This document shows, piece after piece, positions 45,000 through 56,479 of a stretch of DNA of 64,000 bases (position 1 is its first letter; each line of letters opens with the position of its first letter). The stretch spans positions 85,287,127-85,351,126 of the forward strand of contig CM077023.1 in NCBI GenBank assembly GCA_039090855.1. Direction: 5' to 3'. Below the pieces are notes generated by a model, which was not told the origin of the DNA, ran no database searches, and worked only from the letters and a program-made list of their open reading frames with translations. This DNA comes from Macrothele yani (lineage: Eukaryota; Arthropoda; Arachnida; Araneae; Macrothelidae). Position numbers and translations under genes: made by a program.

Positions 45000-45552
45000 T
45001 GTGTGGACAGCAATGTGAGTTCTAAGGCGAAACTTTGCTACTACACCAAACTGCGTCAGTACTGAAAAGAAAATTAAGAAAGAAAGATGTCATAAAGAGA
45101 CAGAGAGAGGGAGAGGGGGTAATTGCGGTCACCTTCAGGTTAAAAAGTGAAACTCGATCTACTAAAACTAAAAAAGAAAGAAAGCGAGAGTAAGTGGTGA
45201 GAGAACAAGTGATGCTGCTTACTGTGTGAGGGAAACATGACCTGAACTCGACCTGCTACTTTCGAAAAGAGCCACATGTCCTGCAGTTTATTTATTATTA
45301 TTATTTTTTTTTTACCAAAACCCATGGAACCCAGAAATCAAAGAGAGGGACCGACATATAACAACAACACATATGCATACGTACACGGACAAACGTAAAA
45401 TACAAACTATGCATATGAGCAGCTGTTGATAAATTTAAATCGCCAGCGATTTTGCCGCATTTTTTGTTGCGATCTTATGTGTGCAAAAACAGGCAAATTT
45501 TATAATTAAAATACGCTAAATAATAGAGATGGTTCATTTTAAAGAAAAAAAT

Positions 45553-45655
45553 GAAGTCATTTCTGTATCCAAACATAAAAGTTATTTGATACAGGCTTGG
45601 AAAAATCAAGGTCATTTCTGTATCCAAACATAAAAGTTATTTGAGACAGTTTTGG
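45553..45655. repeat. tandem duplication, unit about 57 bp
   Basis: GTCATTTCTGTATCCAAACA and the following sequence through GTTATTTGA(T/G)ACAG occur twice. Confidence 0.88.
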
Positions 45656-46102
45656 CTGATTAATTAATTCCTGAACATGAAGGCTAGGAGCTGCTGCAAA
45701 ACTCTGCACGAGGAAGAGGTTTGAAAAACGCAGCTATTCACTGAAAATCTGTCGGGCGCGAAGGAAGGAATAAAAAATATCGCGCTGTAGGACTTGTCGT
45801 CTCCTAGCAACAATTTTACCCTTTTTTCTATGTTTGGGCTGTTTATTTACTACTTTTGATTGTAACTAAATATCTCTTATGATAATGCGAGTATGATTAC
45901 TTTTAGGATGATCGCATATTTACAAAATAGCATGGAAGTATACTGAAAACGAAATATTTTCCATCATTATGTTAGAATGCGATTTTGAGTGCATTTTAAG
46001 CCGTATATACTGTTCATCTCGAGATTTCCCATGAATCTTCAAAATCAACCTAATTTGACGATGTGTTTTGAGACCAGTCTAGAGCCTTATACATACATAT
46101 GT

Positions 46103-46252
46103 TGTGAAGTACTACAGAGGTGAAGCACGTGTCAAGGCGACAGATCTGCAGCGATACATTCCGTTGGTGTAGCTTAGCCGGTTAGAGCAACTCACTCCGG
46201 AGCGAGGAGACGCGACTTCGATCTCCATCACCGACAAAATCCTGTTTCCACA
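46103..46252 (+). repeat. 5' LTR of the TRIM-like element
   Basis: 150 bp with TGTGA...CCACA termini. An upstream part (TACAGAGGTGAAGCACGTGT, GATCTGCAGCGATACATT) precedes the tRNA-like module and a short end region. Confidence 0.85.
46163..46235 (+). ncRNA. tRNA-like module inside the LTR
   Basis: 73 nt. GTTGGTG and CACCGAC at the ends pair over 7 positions (one G-U), like an acceptor stem. GCTT...GAGC forms a D stem around the A-box-like TAGCTTAGCCGG. CTCACTCCGGAGCGAG lies at the anticodon-arm position but gives a loop of unusual size. CTTCGATCTCC resembles a B box, but its T stem pairs poorly. It is tRNA-derived and could supply Pol III-type promoter elements. It is not a working tRNA gene. 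Transcription is inferred, not shown. Confidence 0.65.
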
Positions 46253-46253
46253 T

Positions 46254-46266
46254 TGGCGCCCGAACG
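46254..46266 (+). promoter_or_regulatory. primer-binding site
   Basis: TGGCGCCCGAACG begins two bases after the LTR end. Its first 12 bases match the complement of the 3' end (with CCA) of a tRNA-Lys, the primer used by many retroelements. The second element has TGGTGCCCGG at the equivalent place (55433). Confidence 0.75.
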
Positions 46267-46357
46267 TAAAAATGGATCTATTGGTTGGGTTATTCGCAAA
46301 ATGTGTGATGTTCGTTCCACACATCGTCTGAAATTAATAAAAGGTAACTTCTTCCAT

Positions 46358-46381
46358 AAAAAAAAATTAAGAGGGAGATTA
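46358..46381 (+). promoter_or_regulatory. polypurine tract
   Basis: An A run followed by AAGAGGGAGA lies directly before the 3' LTR, the usual plus-strand priming site. The second element has a longer purine tract at about 55540-55570. Confidence 0.7.
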
Positions 46382-46531
46382 TGTGACGTACTGCAGAGGT
46401 GAAGCACGTGTCAACACGACAGATCTGCAGCGATACATCCCGTCGGTGTAGCTTAGTCGGTTAGAACAGCTCACTCCGGAGTAAGCAGACGCGGTTTTGA
46501 TCTTCATCGCCCACAAATCCCTGTTTTCACA
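46382..46531 (+). repeat. 3' LTR of the TRIM-like element
   Basis: 150 bp, TGTGACGTACTGCAG... to TTTTCACA. Differences from the 5' LTR are mostly transitions. Confidence 0.85.
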
Positions 46532-46585
46532 ATGCATCTAACGAATTCACGCCAAAGAAAGATAAAGAAATACGAAAAGAAAATC

Positions 46586-46700
46586 GTAAAACTACGCTAG
46601 TAATCCGAATTATTGGCGTAGGAATATATAAATAAGCGTTTCCAAGCTTTCGCACAGCACATTCTTACGCCAATAAATCGGATTACTACTATAGTTTTAC
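46586..46700. repeat. imperfect inverted repeat, 40-nt arms
   Basis: 46586-46625 matches the reverse complement of 46661-46700 at about 35 of 40 positions, with a 35-nt spacer. It begins about 55 bp after the TRIM-like element. Confidence 0.8.
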
Positions 46701-46709
46701 TATTTTCTA

Positions 46710-47770
46710 CATAATTGTTGTACTGTTCCTCGTTATTAATTTAAATACGGAAAGGCTGACTCCAAATGTTAAGCTCTGAATGACTATGTGCTTTTGAATA
46801 TTAACATAACCGCACTCAAGAAAGAAGGAGAAATATTAGCAGGATGACTTAAGATACTATAAGCTATGAATGACTAAATACTTTTGAATCTTAACGTATC
46901 TGTACACACAAGAAAAGAAAAATATAAAACAGGATGATTTCAGATATTAACCCGTGAATTCCTAGATGTTTTTGAATTTTTGGCAGGAGGTGTATGTGCT
47001 TTCACTGAATGCATCGGGAATTCCAAAACACAAAACTTTACAGAATTGAAACAGCGATGAGTAACGAAAGGGAAATATTGATGAGTTAGTTCCCTCTGAT
47101 TGTTCCACGGATAGTGTGGGAAGATTCACCACCGGTCCACGGTAATAAAGAATCTCCAGCTACCCCTCTCACTTCCCTCTTTTCACCAATGCTCCTCATC
47201 CATAGATACTTCTCTCTGATCCTAAGTAATGAGGAAGATATTCGCTTGAGAGGGAGAGCTCGATAAACAAAGAGTTCTGATCGTTCATGCGTTACGGTGA
47301 TGGCATCATCTCCGTGTTCCATTTTCACCCCCTTTTTACGCGTGAAAAATATGCTAATCTCAGAGTTATCCCCGGTCCTCCATTAAGTCCCCACTGCTTA
47401 CAGGGAAACCAATTGTTGCTTCCGATAAATATGCCGTTACTTCTGAAACGCTTATTTGTCGTAAGTGCAAAGTTTTGAGCAATACACGCTCTACAGAAAA
47501 ATATTTTTTGAAGACAAAAAACGCAATTTTTTGTGAGTGACATTCTTTTTGCTATGATATGTGGTTTCCAATTTCTCATTAACCTCCGAACCTTTAATAT
47601 AATAAATAACAAACATACCTTTAGTAATCCGTAATTCTGCACTACAAGGAAAGGTTGAGAAAAGCTATTACAAAATTTTTAATTTGTTTTGCATAAAACG
47701 ACGCCTAATGGAAACCATTAAATTAGCTAATATGCTAAAAAAAAAAAAAAAAAAATCTGCGGTTAAAACA
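46710..47770. other. no confirmed gene
   Basis: A GC-richer block at 47085-47420 has overlapping open frames on both strands (for example 80 codons on minus, 47086-47328) without recognisable domains. An A run (47738-47756) precedes the next SINE. Confidence 0.4.
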
Positions 47771-47775
47771 CTTGA

Positions 47776-47976
47776 GGCCGGCCCGGTGTCGCAGTGGTCT
47801 AAACGATGGCTTCTGATCATTTGTCCGAGATAGGTCCGGGTTCGAATCCCGGTGTGGCATGGATGTTGTTTTTATCTTACGGCACTGGTTCTCTCCCTTC
47901 CCTGGAGCCAGTGGTCCTAAATTAGGGACGGGCGACTGCTTATAGCCCACTGAGTTGCTCACGGTGGTCGTTAAAT
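47776..47976 (+). mobile_element. SINE1, near full length
   Basis: Head GGCCCGGTGTCGCAGTGGTC, B box GGGTTCGAATCCC, full body, end GGTGGTCGTTAAAT, then C-rich and A-rich tail sequence. Confidence 0.93.
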
Positions 47977-47979
47977 TAC

Positions 47980-49942
47980 TCCCCTTTCCCTCCCCCCCAA
48001 ATAATAAAACGATTGAGGAACGGAGATTTATATTTTCAATACAAAACCCATTTGGGCTACAGGAATTTTAGTATCATAGTGTTTGCCGTAATAAATCTTA
48101 TTCTGCAGAATTTATTGCTTATTATTTCTAGCTAAATTAGGCAAAAATCTTTGCCACCATGATATTTTTTGTTAAATCAGAAATTGAACATGAAAGGCAA
48201 ATCCTTCAAGGCGAGAGCACATCCTAATAATAAATCTTTATTTCCCTATTTTAAAATGTGGAACTACTCGAAAGTGTTTGCCTTAGATTTCAATAGTGAA
48301 AGGTTGCAATTTTCGGGGGATGCAACCAAATAAAAAATTCATTTCCATCCAGGAGGAGTGAATAATTTGGCAAAGTTATTTCTACTGCAGTGAGTCAGTT
48401 GGGCAAACACAAAATGGATGCTAGGTGAAAGCATTTCCTTTAGCTCGACTCAAAACTGCAGTGGGTGTGCAAGGGATGTCCAAAATAGTAGCGGTGAAAA
48501 AAAACACACACACAGAGTTGCCACGGTCTCAGCGAAAGCATCTGGTGCGAATTAATGAGTGGTGGGTGGTGAATTACTTTATGTGGACAATGGTTTCTGA
48601 ACAGTATCAAGAAATTTTAAGATGATCGACATGCATTTCCCCAAATGTGGGAACATTGCTCTAAGGTTAAACGAACTTGTAATTCATATATCGCTAAAAG
48701 GTTCAAAAGAAATTGTTGTCTAGGTGGAAAAAGATATTTTTGTAGCATATTTATTGCTGAAAGAAATATGGTTAGTCCAGGATAAGTTGGATAAAATTTT
48801 AGGAGCTAGAACAAACAGAGTGATGTTCCTTTTAAAAATTTTATCCAACATCTTGATCTCTTTTGCTTCTCAGCAAAGGAATTGACTCGATTTTGTAAGA
48901 ATACAATTCCACGAGGTTATCCTCACAACGGAAATTATGCTGAAGGCTTGCGTTTTAGCTTTTCAATCTTTCCCATATTTTCTCAAATTTTAGTATTTTA
49001 TGTTTGTACGTATTTTTGATACCTTAGACGTGTAAATATATTTTTTCTGATTCCTTATCTACCTTATCGATAGTTCCGTTTTTTGGAGTACCTCAAAATG
49101 CAGGACTCGCCGTTTTTCAACACGCGAAGCGATGTATCAACATTTGTCCAAATAATCTATAATATTTTGCATGCAACAGGGTCTAAATATCATTTAAAAC
49201 ATTTTTTCCGTGTAAATTAAATTTTCGTAATTTAACATTTTTGTGTGAATTAAGGAAACTTAACTTTCTAATCAAGCTACTGTTGTTACCCAGGCGTATA
49301 ATTTTCTGTGTGAGTAAATAAAGGCCTTTCAAGGGCGTCAACAGAAGTCTGTGCATGTGTTGAAATATTAAGGAAAAAAAATCTCAACACAATACTCCTG
49401 TTCCACATCAAACATCTGCGAAAAGGAAAGACCGACCTTCCGCGTTTCAATGTCCCAGCAAAGCAAGGATGTGATAAATTAGTCCAAAGACAACGTGCTA
49501 TCTTTTAGAGCACATCTTTTTGGCACCATGCCCTGGAGTAACATCGCTCCTGCCGCATCTTTAGACAGACACAAGGGCAACGTATTAAAATGGAACGACG
49601 GAAAGAAGAACGATGTATTCAGGTAGTGGTACTTAAAACCTACTTAACTGGATTTGAATGAGAAAAAAATGCGGAATTAAAAAAAGTCATGAAAGCGCTG
49701 CAACTAGGGGAAGGATGTTAATTTGCATAACAGTATAATCTTATACAATTTGGATTTCACAAAATATAACGCCTAAAAGTACGAGATTTTATTATTATTT
49801 TAATAGCATGAATGGACGAAAATACTTTCATTGGGATCCTTTACGCACGATATTGTTTAGTTCGAGGATGGCATTGAAAGAATAGTGTAAGTATTTCATT
49901 AAATATTACTGCTCCAGTCACCATATTTTAAGACTAACTGAC
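47980..49942. other. 2 kb without a supported gene
   Basis: AT-rich. A short inverted repeat lies at 48788-48845 (GTTGGATAAAATTTT and its complement). No gene or transposon is recognised. Confidence 0.45.
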
Positions 49943-50104
49943 TTCATTCGAGATGGGTCCAAGTTCGAAACCCTGGTGAGGCTTGTATGGCGTGCTTGAC
50001 TTACGTCACTGTCTGCCCCCTTTTCTTGGGAGCAGTGGTCCTAAGTTAGGGGTGGACGACTGCTTATAGCCCATTGAATTTCTCACGGTCGTCGTTAAGC
50101 CCCC
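49943..50104 (+). mobile_element. SINE1, 5'-truncated
   Basis: Starts TTCATTCGAGATGGGTCCAA inside the head. It keeps a B-box remnant (AGTTCGAAACC), the body and end GGTCGTCGTTAAGC. Confidence 0.87.
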
Positions 50105-52770
50105 AAACATACAAACAAAAATCAAAACCAGACCTATTCTTGCGATGGGTAAAATATCTTTCGCGCAGAAAGAGCAAAAGTTTTTGATCTCATAATTAAA
50201 TTCTTTCATAAAAGACTACGCAACAGGCGCGTAAGATTTCCTTACGTTATGAATAAATTCACGGAGTTCGGTCATAAAACCCATCAGTCACAGCAGCTAG
50301 ACTGCGTTAAGTATTTTTTTCAAAAATATCTTTCTTCTTTTGTCTTAACCACACAATAACAAGATGCATTATAAAATTAATATTAAGAGTACGTATAGTT
50401 ATCAATAAATTAAATTAAATAAATTGAAAACATATTAATAAAATTGACATGGAAGAGGTCTATTGCGTTCTATTGTTATTACCCTGCAACGAAAGAATTA
50501 TGTTAATTCCTCCCTGGAGTGCATGTGATTTAGGTAGTCCTCGTGGAAGCATGTGTAGTTTGTTTGTTCAGTCTTTTTTCTAGTTCTCTCCCTTTGTTTA
50601 ATTGAGTCAGCCTAAATTACGGACGGGTGACTCTTATTATTATCTTTGGATGTTCAAAGAGGTGGTAAACTGCTCTCACTCCATACTGACAAACACGATC
50701 TGTATCTTTGTTTAAACAGCAACTGCTTTTTCCTGGTTGCTTTTAGATTACAAGCTTTCGAATATAAGTGATGCGCATCTTAAAGGTAACTTCGATCACT
50801 TGTCAAGAACTTCATTTTATTCATTTTTTTTTGTATTTTAATGAGAACAATGTGGCTTACTGAAACACTGTAAACTCACAAACAAGCAAAAGGAAAGGGG
50901 AGAGCTAAAGTATAGAAGCTGACAAAAAAATAAATAAATAAATAAATAAATCGAAATATTTTTTTGTTTCTGCGGAACTTAGAAAACTGATCTCGCTGAG
51001 GCAAAGAAAGCAGAACAACAAAGATGGACAAAGAGAAATCGCGCAAAACTTCTGTTTCTAAAATAAATATTGCTAATGTACTATCAAGCAGCCAATCTCC
51101 ACCCTACTGCGATAAAAACAAATGGTTAAGTATTGTGAAAAGCGTTTAGCTGTACAACATAGACACAACGATAGCAAAACATTGACTGAAATATGGAACA
51201 GTAAAATAAACTACTTGCAGAAAAAAAATCAAAGAAAATAAAAGAGAAGAGGTCTAGTTAATAAAAACCGAATACGAAGCAAAGGCGCAGAGCAAGCGTA
51301 AACGGAAAGGTGATCAATGGCGGGTTCAGGCTCAAGTGATTGAAATTTGGGCTAGAGAAAGGCCACTACATGAAGGAAAGAGAAGAAAAGAAAATTATGT
51401 TCTCCATTAATTGATCTTAGGAATGTACAGAATCTGGAATCTATGAACTTCGTCGTTACCTCATATAACTTCAATAAACAAGGAATACAATTCTGAGTTA
51501 TTAAAATTCACAACCTCTTTAGATACTCGTAAACACCTTTTTCTTTTTTACCCAATATTTATGGGTGTTTGGGATATCCACACCCTTTCTCGAAATTTAA
51601 AGTAAGAATCAGAAACTCATAAAATTTCATCGCAAAAAAATTCTTTCCATCAGAAGTACAATATTAAGTTTCATTAGGTTGATTCCTACTAGCGCAACGT
51701 CGTTTAATTTGTGATTAATGAAAAGCCACTCTTTCTAAATTCACGAGGTAAGTTGTTGAGGTTCCTGCAATATCATTAGAAAATCTGATCTGTCATAGAA
51801 ACACATTCCCGATTAGAACTCACGAGATCAGTTTTTGAGATCTAAGATCTCAGTTGTAAAAATAATATTCTGTTGAAAGTTGATCTTGTTTAAAGTGTCG
51901 GAGTATTTAAATAGCTGTAAATTTTATAGTGCTTAGAAAATACTCTAATTAGCAGAGAAATTATAGGTTTAGATACGACAAAAATAAGTTAAGGCGAAAT
52001 GATCAGGATAACAAACGCTTACCTCATAGAAGTGCTTTTTCCAAAGTATGAAGTGTTAAAGCAAGTCTTAGGACTCAGCTGGAACAGAGTTTTAACATAA
52101 TTTTTCCTGAAGGTACCAAGAGCTCTGCCAGTGTTCGTATACATGACCTATACTCGGGACAAAATAAACCTGACAAGAAGCTGTAAAAATTTATTCACCG
52201 AAAAGTTGTCACGGTTTCACAGTAATTCTCCGCACTGATAAGATGCAGTATGAATGACTTCGCCGAAAAGCGAAAATCTATATTTTTAGAAACGCGACCG
52301 AAACTAAGACCTTCTTTTGTTTTAATGTACGTACGCACAACATTTAGAACAACTATGTACTTTTTAGCCAAGCTAAAATAGAAGCTTTTAGACTGTAACT
52401 ATATTATGCAGTGGAAGTACACACTCTGTACCTTCAGCCCGTAATCAGGCTAGCTTTGCCGCGAGTACAGACAGAAAAGTACTGAGCTAGGTTGTTCAGG
52501 ATGTATTCATACAGGATGTAATAATTTTAGGTTTGTTCTGTGGTCACACTACCACAGGCAAAATCAGTGTTCTACGATAGGATAATCGATCGCAGAGGGT
52601 GTCCTGAAAAAAAAAAATGTCATCTACTATTTGAGTTTAGATGAAAAATCGAAGAAAAATGACTATTGAAGAACAACAGACGCGACTAAGGAAAGAAAAC
52701 CACACAGGTTTGTTTTTCTTTATGTTAGGTAGATATGAAAAAGAGTTCAGTTGTTCTTTATTGGTAAACA
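50105..52770. other. 2.7 kb without a supported gene
   Basis: A SINE1 scrap (CCTAAATTACGGACGGGTGA) lies at about 50610-50634 and (AAAT)n near 50930-50950. Otherwise this is AT-rich unique sequence with no long frame. Confidence 0.45.
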
Positions 52771-52772
52771 AA

Positions 52773-53104
52773 TGAATAATAGAAATAACAATGAACTGTG
52801 GTATTTACAAATGAAAGATGAGGGCTATCATAGAGATAACAATGATATCTGGCATTTGCAAATGAAGGGTGGAGAGCTTTGGTAAGAGAAGTGACGTGGC
52901 CATTTAGTTTAACAAGTTGGCTGGTCTTTTAGTCTTTGATAAAGAAGTAAAATAATGGAGCTAACAATGGTGTGTGGTACTTACAAATGAAGGGTGAAGG
53001 CTATCATAGAGATAACAATGATGTGTGGTATTTATAAACGAAGTGTGAAGAGCTTTGGTAAGAGAAGTGACGGATCATTTGGTTTAACGAGTTGGCTTCT
53101 CTTC
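52773..53104. repeat. tandem duplication, unit about 175 bp, with nested repeat
   Basis: 52773-52930 and 52950-53104 align (GAGCTTTGGTAAGAGAAGTG in both). Within each, a block with ATAACAATGA and GTATTTACAAATGAA is itself repeated. Confidence 0.88.
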
Positions 53105-53476
53105 CGCCCTATCCTTTCTGCTGCTCTGATATACGTATAACTTTTTCTTCGGCCTTTAACGATGCCTATGAGCATATGATAATATAAGAAGCTGTCAATC
53201 TCTAATTTAGAGCAATATGTTTTAGAATAGTAATAGAAGCACAGTAGAAAAAGAGCAAAATGCATGTAAAAAGAGCAAAAGCAGCCTGGGCTTGAATATA
53301 AAGCCAGATGTGTGAGAAGATATAAGTTAATTTTCTAGTCCACCCGACTTCGTTTTCCTGAAATCAGGAGCAGCAAAGTAATAATAATAGTGAAATAAAA
53401 ATTAAATCATACTAACTCTGAGAGTTTAAGTTGTGAAACGTCTGAAATGATATTGTTGAATATAAGAGAAGGAACC

Positions 53477-53662
53477 ACCCAGCCGCTCTGGTGTTCGAAT
53501 AGTCTGAGGCGTTGAAGTCTGACAATTCGTCTTAGGTCAGCTTAGGTTCGCATGAGATGTGGGTGAAGCTCGTACGCTGCTCTAACTTCTTGCCGAAACT
53601 AGTGAACCCAAATTAGGGACCGGCAACGGCTTATAATCCTCCGAGTGTGTGGTCATTATCCC
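53477..53662 (+). mobile_element. SINE1 copy, diverged
   Basis: Head AGCCGCTCTGGTGTTCGAAT, body CCAAATTAGGGACCGGCAAC, end GTGTGGTCATTATCC, then C-rich and A-rich tail. Confidence 0.78.
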
Positions 53663-53664
53663 TC

Positions 53665-55170
53665 CTCCCTCCCCTTCCAAAAAAAAAAATCATGTCATTT
53701 AACGATGGTAGGATACACGGAAAATTGCCTTCGTTGAACAATTTAAGTTACATAAAATGATTTACTTGCATTCAGGTGAAAAACTGCACGAATGCAAACG
53801 TGGCACATTAGTTTTTAATCTGCGAAATGTGTTTTAGTTTTCTGCTAAACGAAAACAATTATTTGTATAACACCTAATGCTTCTAAAATTTTGTTTGATT
53901 CAGTGAATATGTATGGAAATGGTAGACTTTTTCGTGAATACATAATACAGAGTGGTCAACTATGAGATGCTCTGGATTTTTCTGGGAATTGCACCCACCA
54001 TTGTTTGTGGAATATTTTTACGAATTTCATGTTGGATCATTTAGTTGCTCGCAGAAATAAAGCAACCCAAACTCTGATGATTCTGGATCTATGCTTCGCT
54101 AAGTTACTTCGGTCTTTCAGCATCGGTTTTGTGGTTCTGGTCAATTTAACATGAAAAATTCGCTGCATGTTGAATCATACCTTTCCACAAAGAAAAGAAA
54201 ACAAAAAACAATACTTCAGTGACAAGGAAATATGGAATAGAAAGAAATCTTCTACCTCGCAAACTCAATTATCATCAGTGCTAGTTTCCACTCAATCTCC
54301 TATTTGCTCCGTTGAAGATCGATGACCACGATTTTAGATTACATATTAAGGACACAGAAATATTCGCATCCCTGAAGACTTGTTGAAATGACACGAGCGA
54401 GAACCTGTCGTTCGATCATTTGTCTCTGTTTATCGTACGAGTTTCTGGCCATACTTTTTTTTTAACTTCTGCTCTTCCATAGGGAGGATGTCGAGCTTCC
54501 AGTTTATCATGTCTCACTGATATCTCTCACCTACATTCAAATCAAATCCTCCTGGATGGGTGGAGGGGGGGGCAGAGGGGGTAAGCCAATCGTGTTCATT
54601 ATCCAGATTAAAAGAAATAAAATGAAACGAACGTGATCAGAAAAACTGCCATCGCAATTGAGGAAATTGAGTCTTCAGGCACAGGTCACCAGATGGAAAA
54701 AAACAAAGAGAAGAAAAACAAAAACTAGAAAAGAAAAGGTTTAGAGAAAAAAAAAACAGAAGAAAAATCAGCGAGTGAAGAGTAGGGAAAAAAAAAAAAA
54801 AAAAAAAAAAGGGTTTCTCGGTTTCTGTGACTTGAGTTGGTGACACATTTGACAGCAGATGAAGGAGACAAAAAGCTCTCACCCATGGAATTGATTTCTG
54901 GCTGCAGATAGCTCGCAATGAAAAACTAACATATAGGCTGAGAGCCAAATGTTGTTTGCTCACGGACAGTAAGACATCAATGTATTTTAACTTGCAGCAG
55001 AGCACAAGAATTGTGAGTCAGCGTTCTGTAATGAATCATTTACAAGCAGACTTGCAAGTAAAATCAAGCGTAATGCAAAATCATGTAGTGTAATATAGAA
55101 GTTATTTCACGTAACACTCTTTACAACAGTAATCCTATCACCAAGAACTAGATACTAGATTTAAATACAA
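53665..55170. other. no gene recognised
   Basis: Contains A runs near 54788-54810. The minus-strand frame 54637-55005 translates a purine-rich stretch into Phe/Leu-rich sequence and is not a gene. Confidence 0.45.
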
Positions 55171-55177
55171 ATTAGCT

Positions 55178-55695
55178 TGTGATGTACTACAGAGATGAAG
55201 CACGTATCAAGACGACAAATCTGCAGCGATTTTTCTAAAATGCAAATAACCTTTGCATTTTGGAAAACAGCGTATGCACAATTAGAAAAATAAATTCTGA
55301 ATCCGCCTTAAACTAAACTAACATTGTGTTTTTTATGTTTTGTTTGTATAGTTTAGTTGGTTAGAACAACTGGCTTCGGAGTTGGAGGCACTGCTTCGAT
55401 CCCCGTTGCCGACAAATTTGTGGGTTTCACAATGGTGCCCGGTTGTGGAAAATGCATCACTAGTCGTTGGGTTCTTGAAAAATGTGTGATGTTTCTTCCA
55501 CACATTGTATGGAATTAATGAAAATTCCTTCTTCGCTTTAAAAAAAAAGAAAAAAGGAAGAGGTAGATGGTGTGACGTACTACAGAGGTGAAGCACGTGT
55601 CAAGACGACAAATCTGCAGCGATACGCCCCGTCGGAGTAGTTTTGTTGGTTAGAACAACTGGAGCGAGGAGGCGCGATGCGATAAATTTGTGTTT
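55178..55695 (+). mobile_element. second TRIM-like element, with nested insertion
   Basis: 5' LTR from TGTGATGTACTACAGAG (55178) to TTTCACA (55431), split by a foreign segment at 55231-55344. PBS-like TGGTGCCCGG at 55433. The interior (55432-55570) shares the AATGTGTGATGTT(C/T)(G/C)TTCCACACAT block with the 46-kb element. A purine-rich tract follows, then a 3' LTR from TGTGACGTACTACAGAGG (55571) with a small deletion near ACTGGAGCGAGG and an eroded end. No coding frame is present. Confidence 0.82.
55231..55344. mobile_element. insertion inside the 5' LTR
   Basis: About 114 bp absent from the other LTRs. It includes a 10-nt perfect hairpin (AAAATGCAAA/TTTGCATTTT) and a segment (TATGCACAATTAGAAAAA to CTAAACTAACATTGT) whose reverse complement lies at 56107-56161. 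Part of it also recurs inverted at 56715-56746. Confidence 0.7.
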
Positions 55696-55830
55696 TGTAA
55701 AATAGACTGGATGCCAAATGCCAAATTATTCATGCAAGTACACATACCTCAGAAAACTGGTTTTTTTTTCTTTTTTTTTGGATGCCTACTTGCAAAATTT
55801 GTGTTTTCACAAATTATGGAAATAACCTGC

Positions 55831-56042
55831 ACGATGCCGCACTGGTAAATGAGTAGACCGAGGTGGTGGCTACTGAACATTTATTCGAATAGGGCCCCAG
55901 ATTCGAGTCCCGGGTGATACATGGGTGATGTATTTGCCATGCGGTCCTGTCCTTGCCCTTTTCCTTGAACCAGTGGCATCGAAATCAGGGAAGAGCGACT
56001 ACCTATAACGCTAAGATTTGCTCATAGCGGTCGCTAAACCCC
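55831..56042 (+). mobile_element. SINE1 copy, diverged
   Basis: Head ATGCCGCACTGGTAAATGAG, B box AGATTCGAGTCCC, body TCCTTGAACCAGTGGCATCG, end GCGGTCGCTAAACCCC, then an A-rich tail. Confidence 0.82.
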
Positions 56043-56159
56043 AAAATAAAATAAAAAAAGGATCTGCATGTTCGAAGGCAGAAGCATCAAACATAACAGA
56101 AAAGCACAATGTTAGTTTAGTTTAAGGCGGATTCAGAATTTCTTTTTCTAATTGTGCAT

Positions 56160-56327
56160 AGTGAAAATCCTCCAAATACGTAGCGTCAGTAAATAAACAA
56201 AGACATCACTCTTTCCACGTTTTATTAACACATAGCAACCGCATTCGGTCGCTATGTGTTGATAAAACGTGGAAAGAGCGATGTCTTTGTTTATTTACTG
56301 ACGCCACGTATTTGGAGGATTTTCACT
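56160..56327. mobile_element. foldback element, 81-nt arms
   Basis: 56160-56240 and 56247-56327 are reverse complements at about 77 of 81 positions with a 6-nt loop (GCATTC). Outer ends read AGTGAAAATCCTCC. The right-arm sequence (GCTATGTGTTGATAAAA...TTTGTTTATTTA) recurs at 56665-56714, so it is a repeated unit. The left flank (56107-56159) is the inverted partner of the insertion in the 55-kb LTR. Confidence 0.88.
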
Positions 56328-56479
56328 TTGGATCTCTCCCTTTGGATTTAACTGCTATAATTAATGTATAGCCAGTGCCGTTAATGTTCACCAGATGGAG
56401 ACATCTCAGTAGCTGAGCCCATCTTACGGATTTATGATGTCAGAAGCTGACAGAAAAACACACGTAGCGCCGTTGATTG

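Larger units (their letters stand above)
46103..46531 (+). mobile_element. complete TRIM-like LTR retrotransposon with tRNA-like LTRs
   Basis: 429 bp in all: LTR (46103-46252, 150 bp), PBS, a non-coding interior of 129 bp, a polypurine tract and a second LTR (46382-46531, 150 bp). The LTRs are about 86% identical by my count, so the insertion is not recent. Both start TGTGA and end CACA. The flanks ATGT (46099-46102) and ATGC (46532-46535) agree at 3 of 4 positions, in line with the perfect 4-bp duplications around the solo LTRs at 5158, 23335 and 33871. No gag or pol is present, so movement would need enzymes from another LTR element. The LTR carries a tRNA-like module (46163-46235). The alternative, two tandem SINEs, does not explain the PBS, the purine tract, the LTR-style termini or the solo LTRs. 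Confidence 0.85.

Noticed and set aside
44547..45065. 172-codon plus-strand frame
   Set aside because: It translates a T run, a SINE1 in reverse and an (ATT)n(GTT)n repeat.
46103..46531. Two tandem tRNA-derived SINEs
   Set aside because: PBS after the first unit, purine tract before the second, TGTGA/CACA ends, equal 150-bp lengths and 4-bp duplications around solo copies fit LTR biology better. No poly(A) tail follows the units.
54637..55005. 122-codon Phe/Leu-rich minus-strand frame resembling membrane segments
   Set aside because: It comes from a purine-rich, A-run-containing stretch. The hydrophobic look is compositional.
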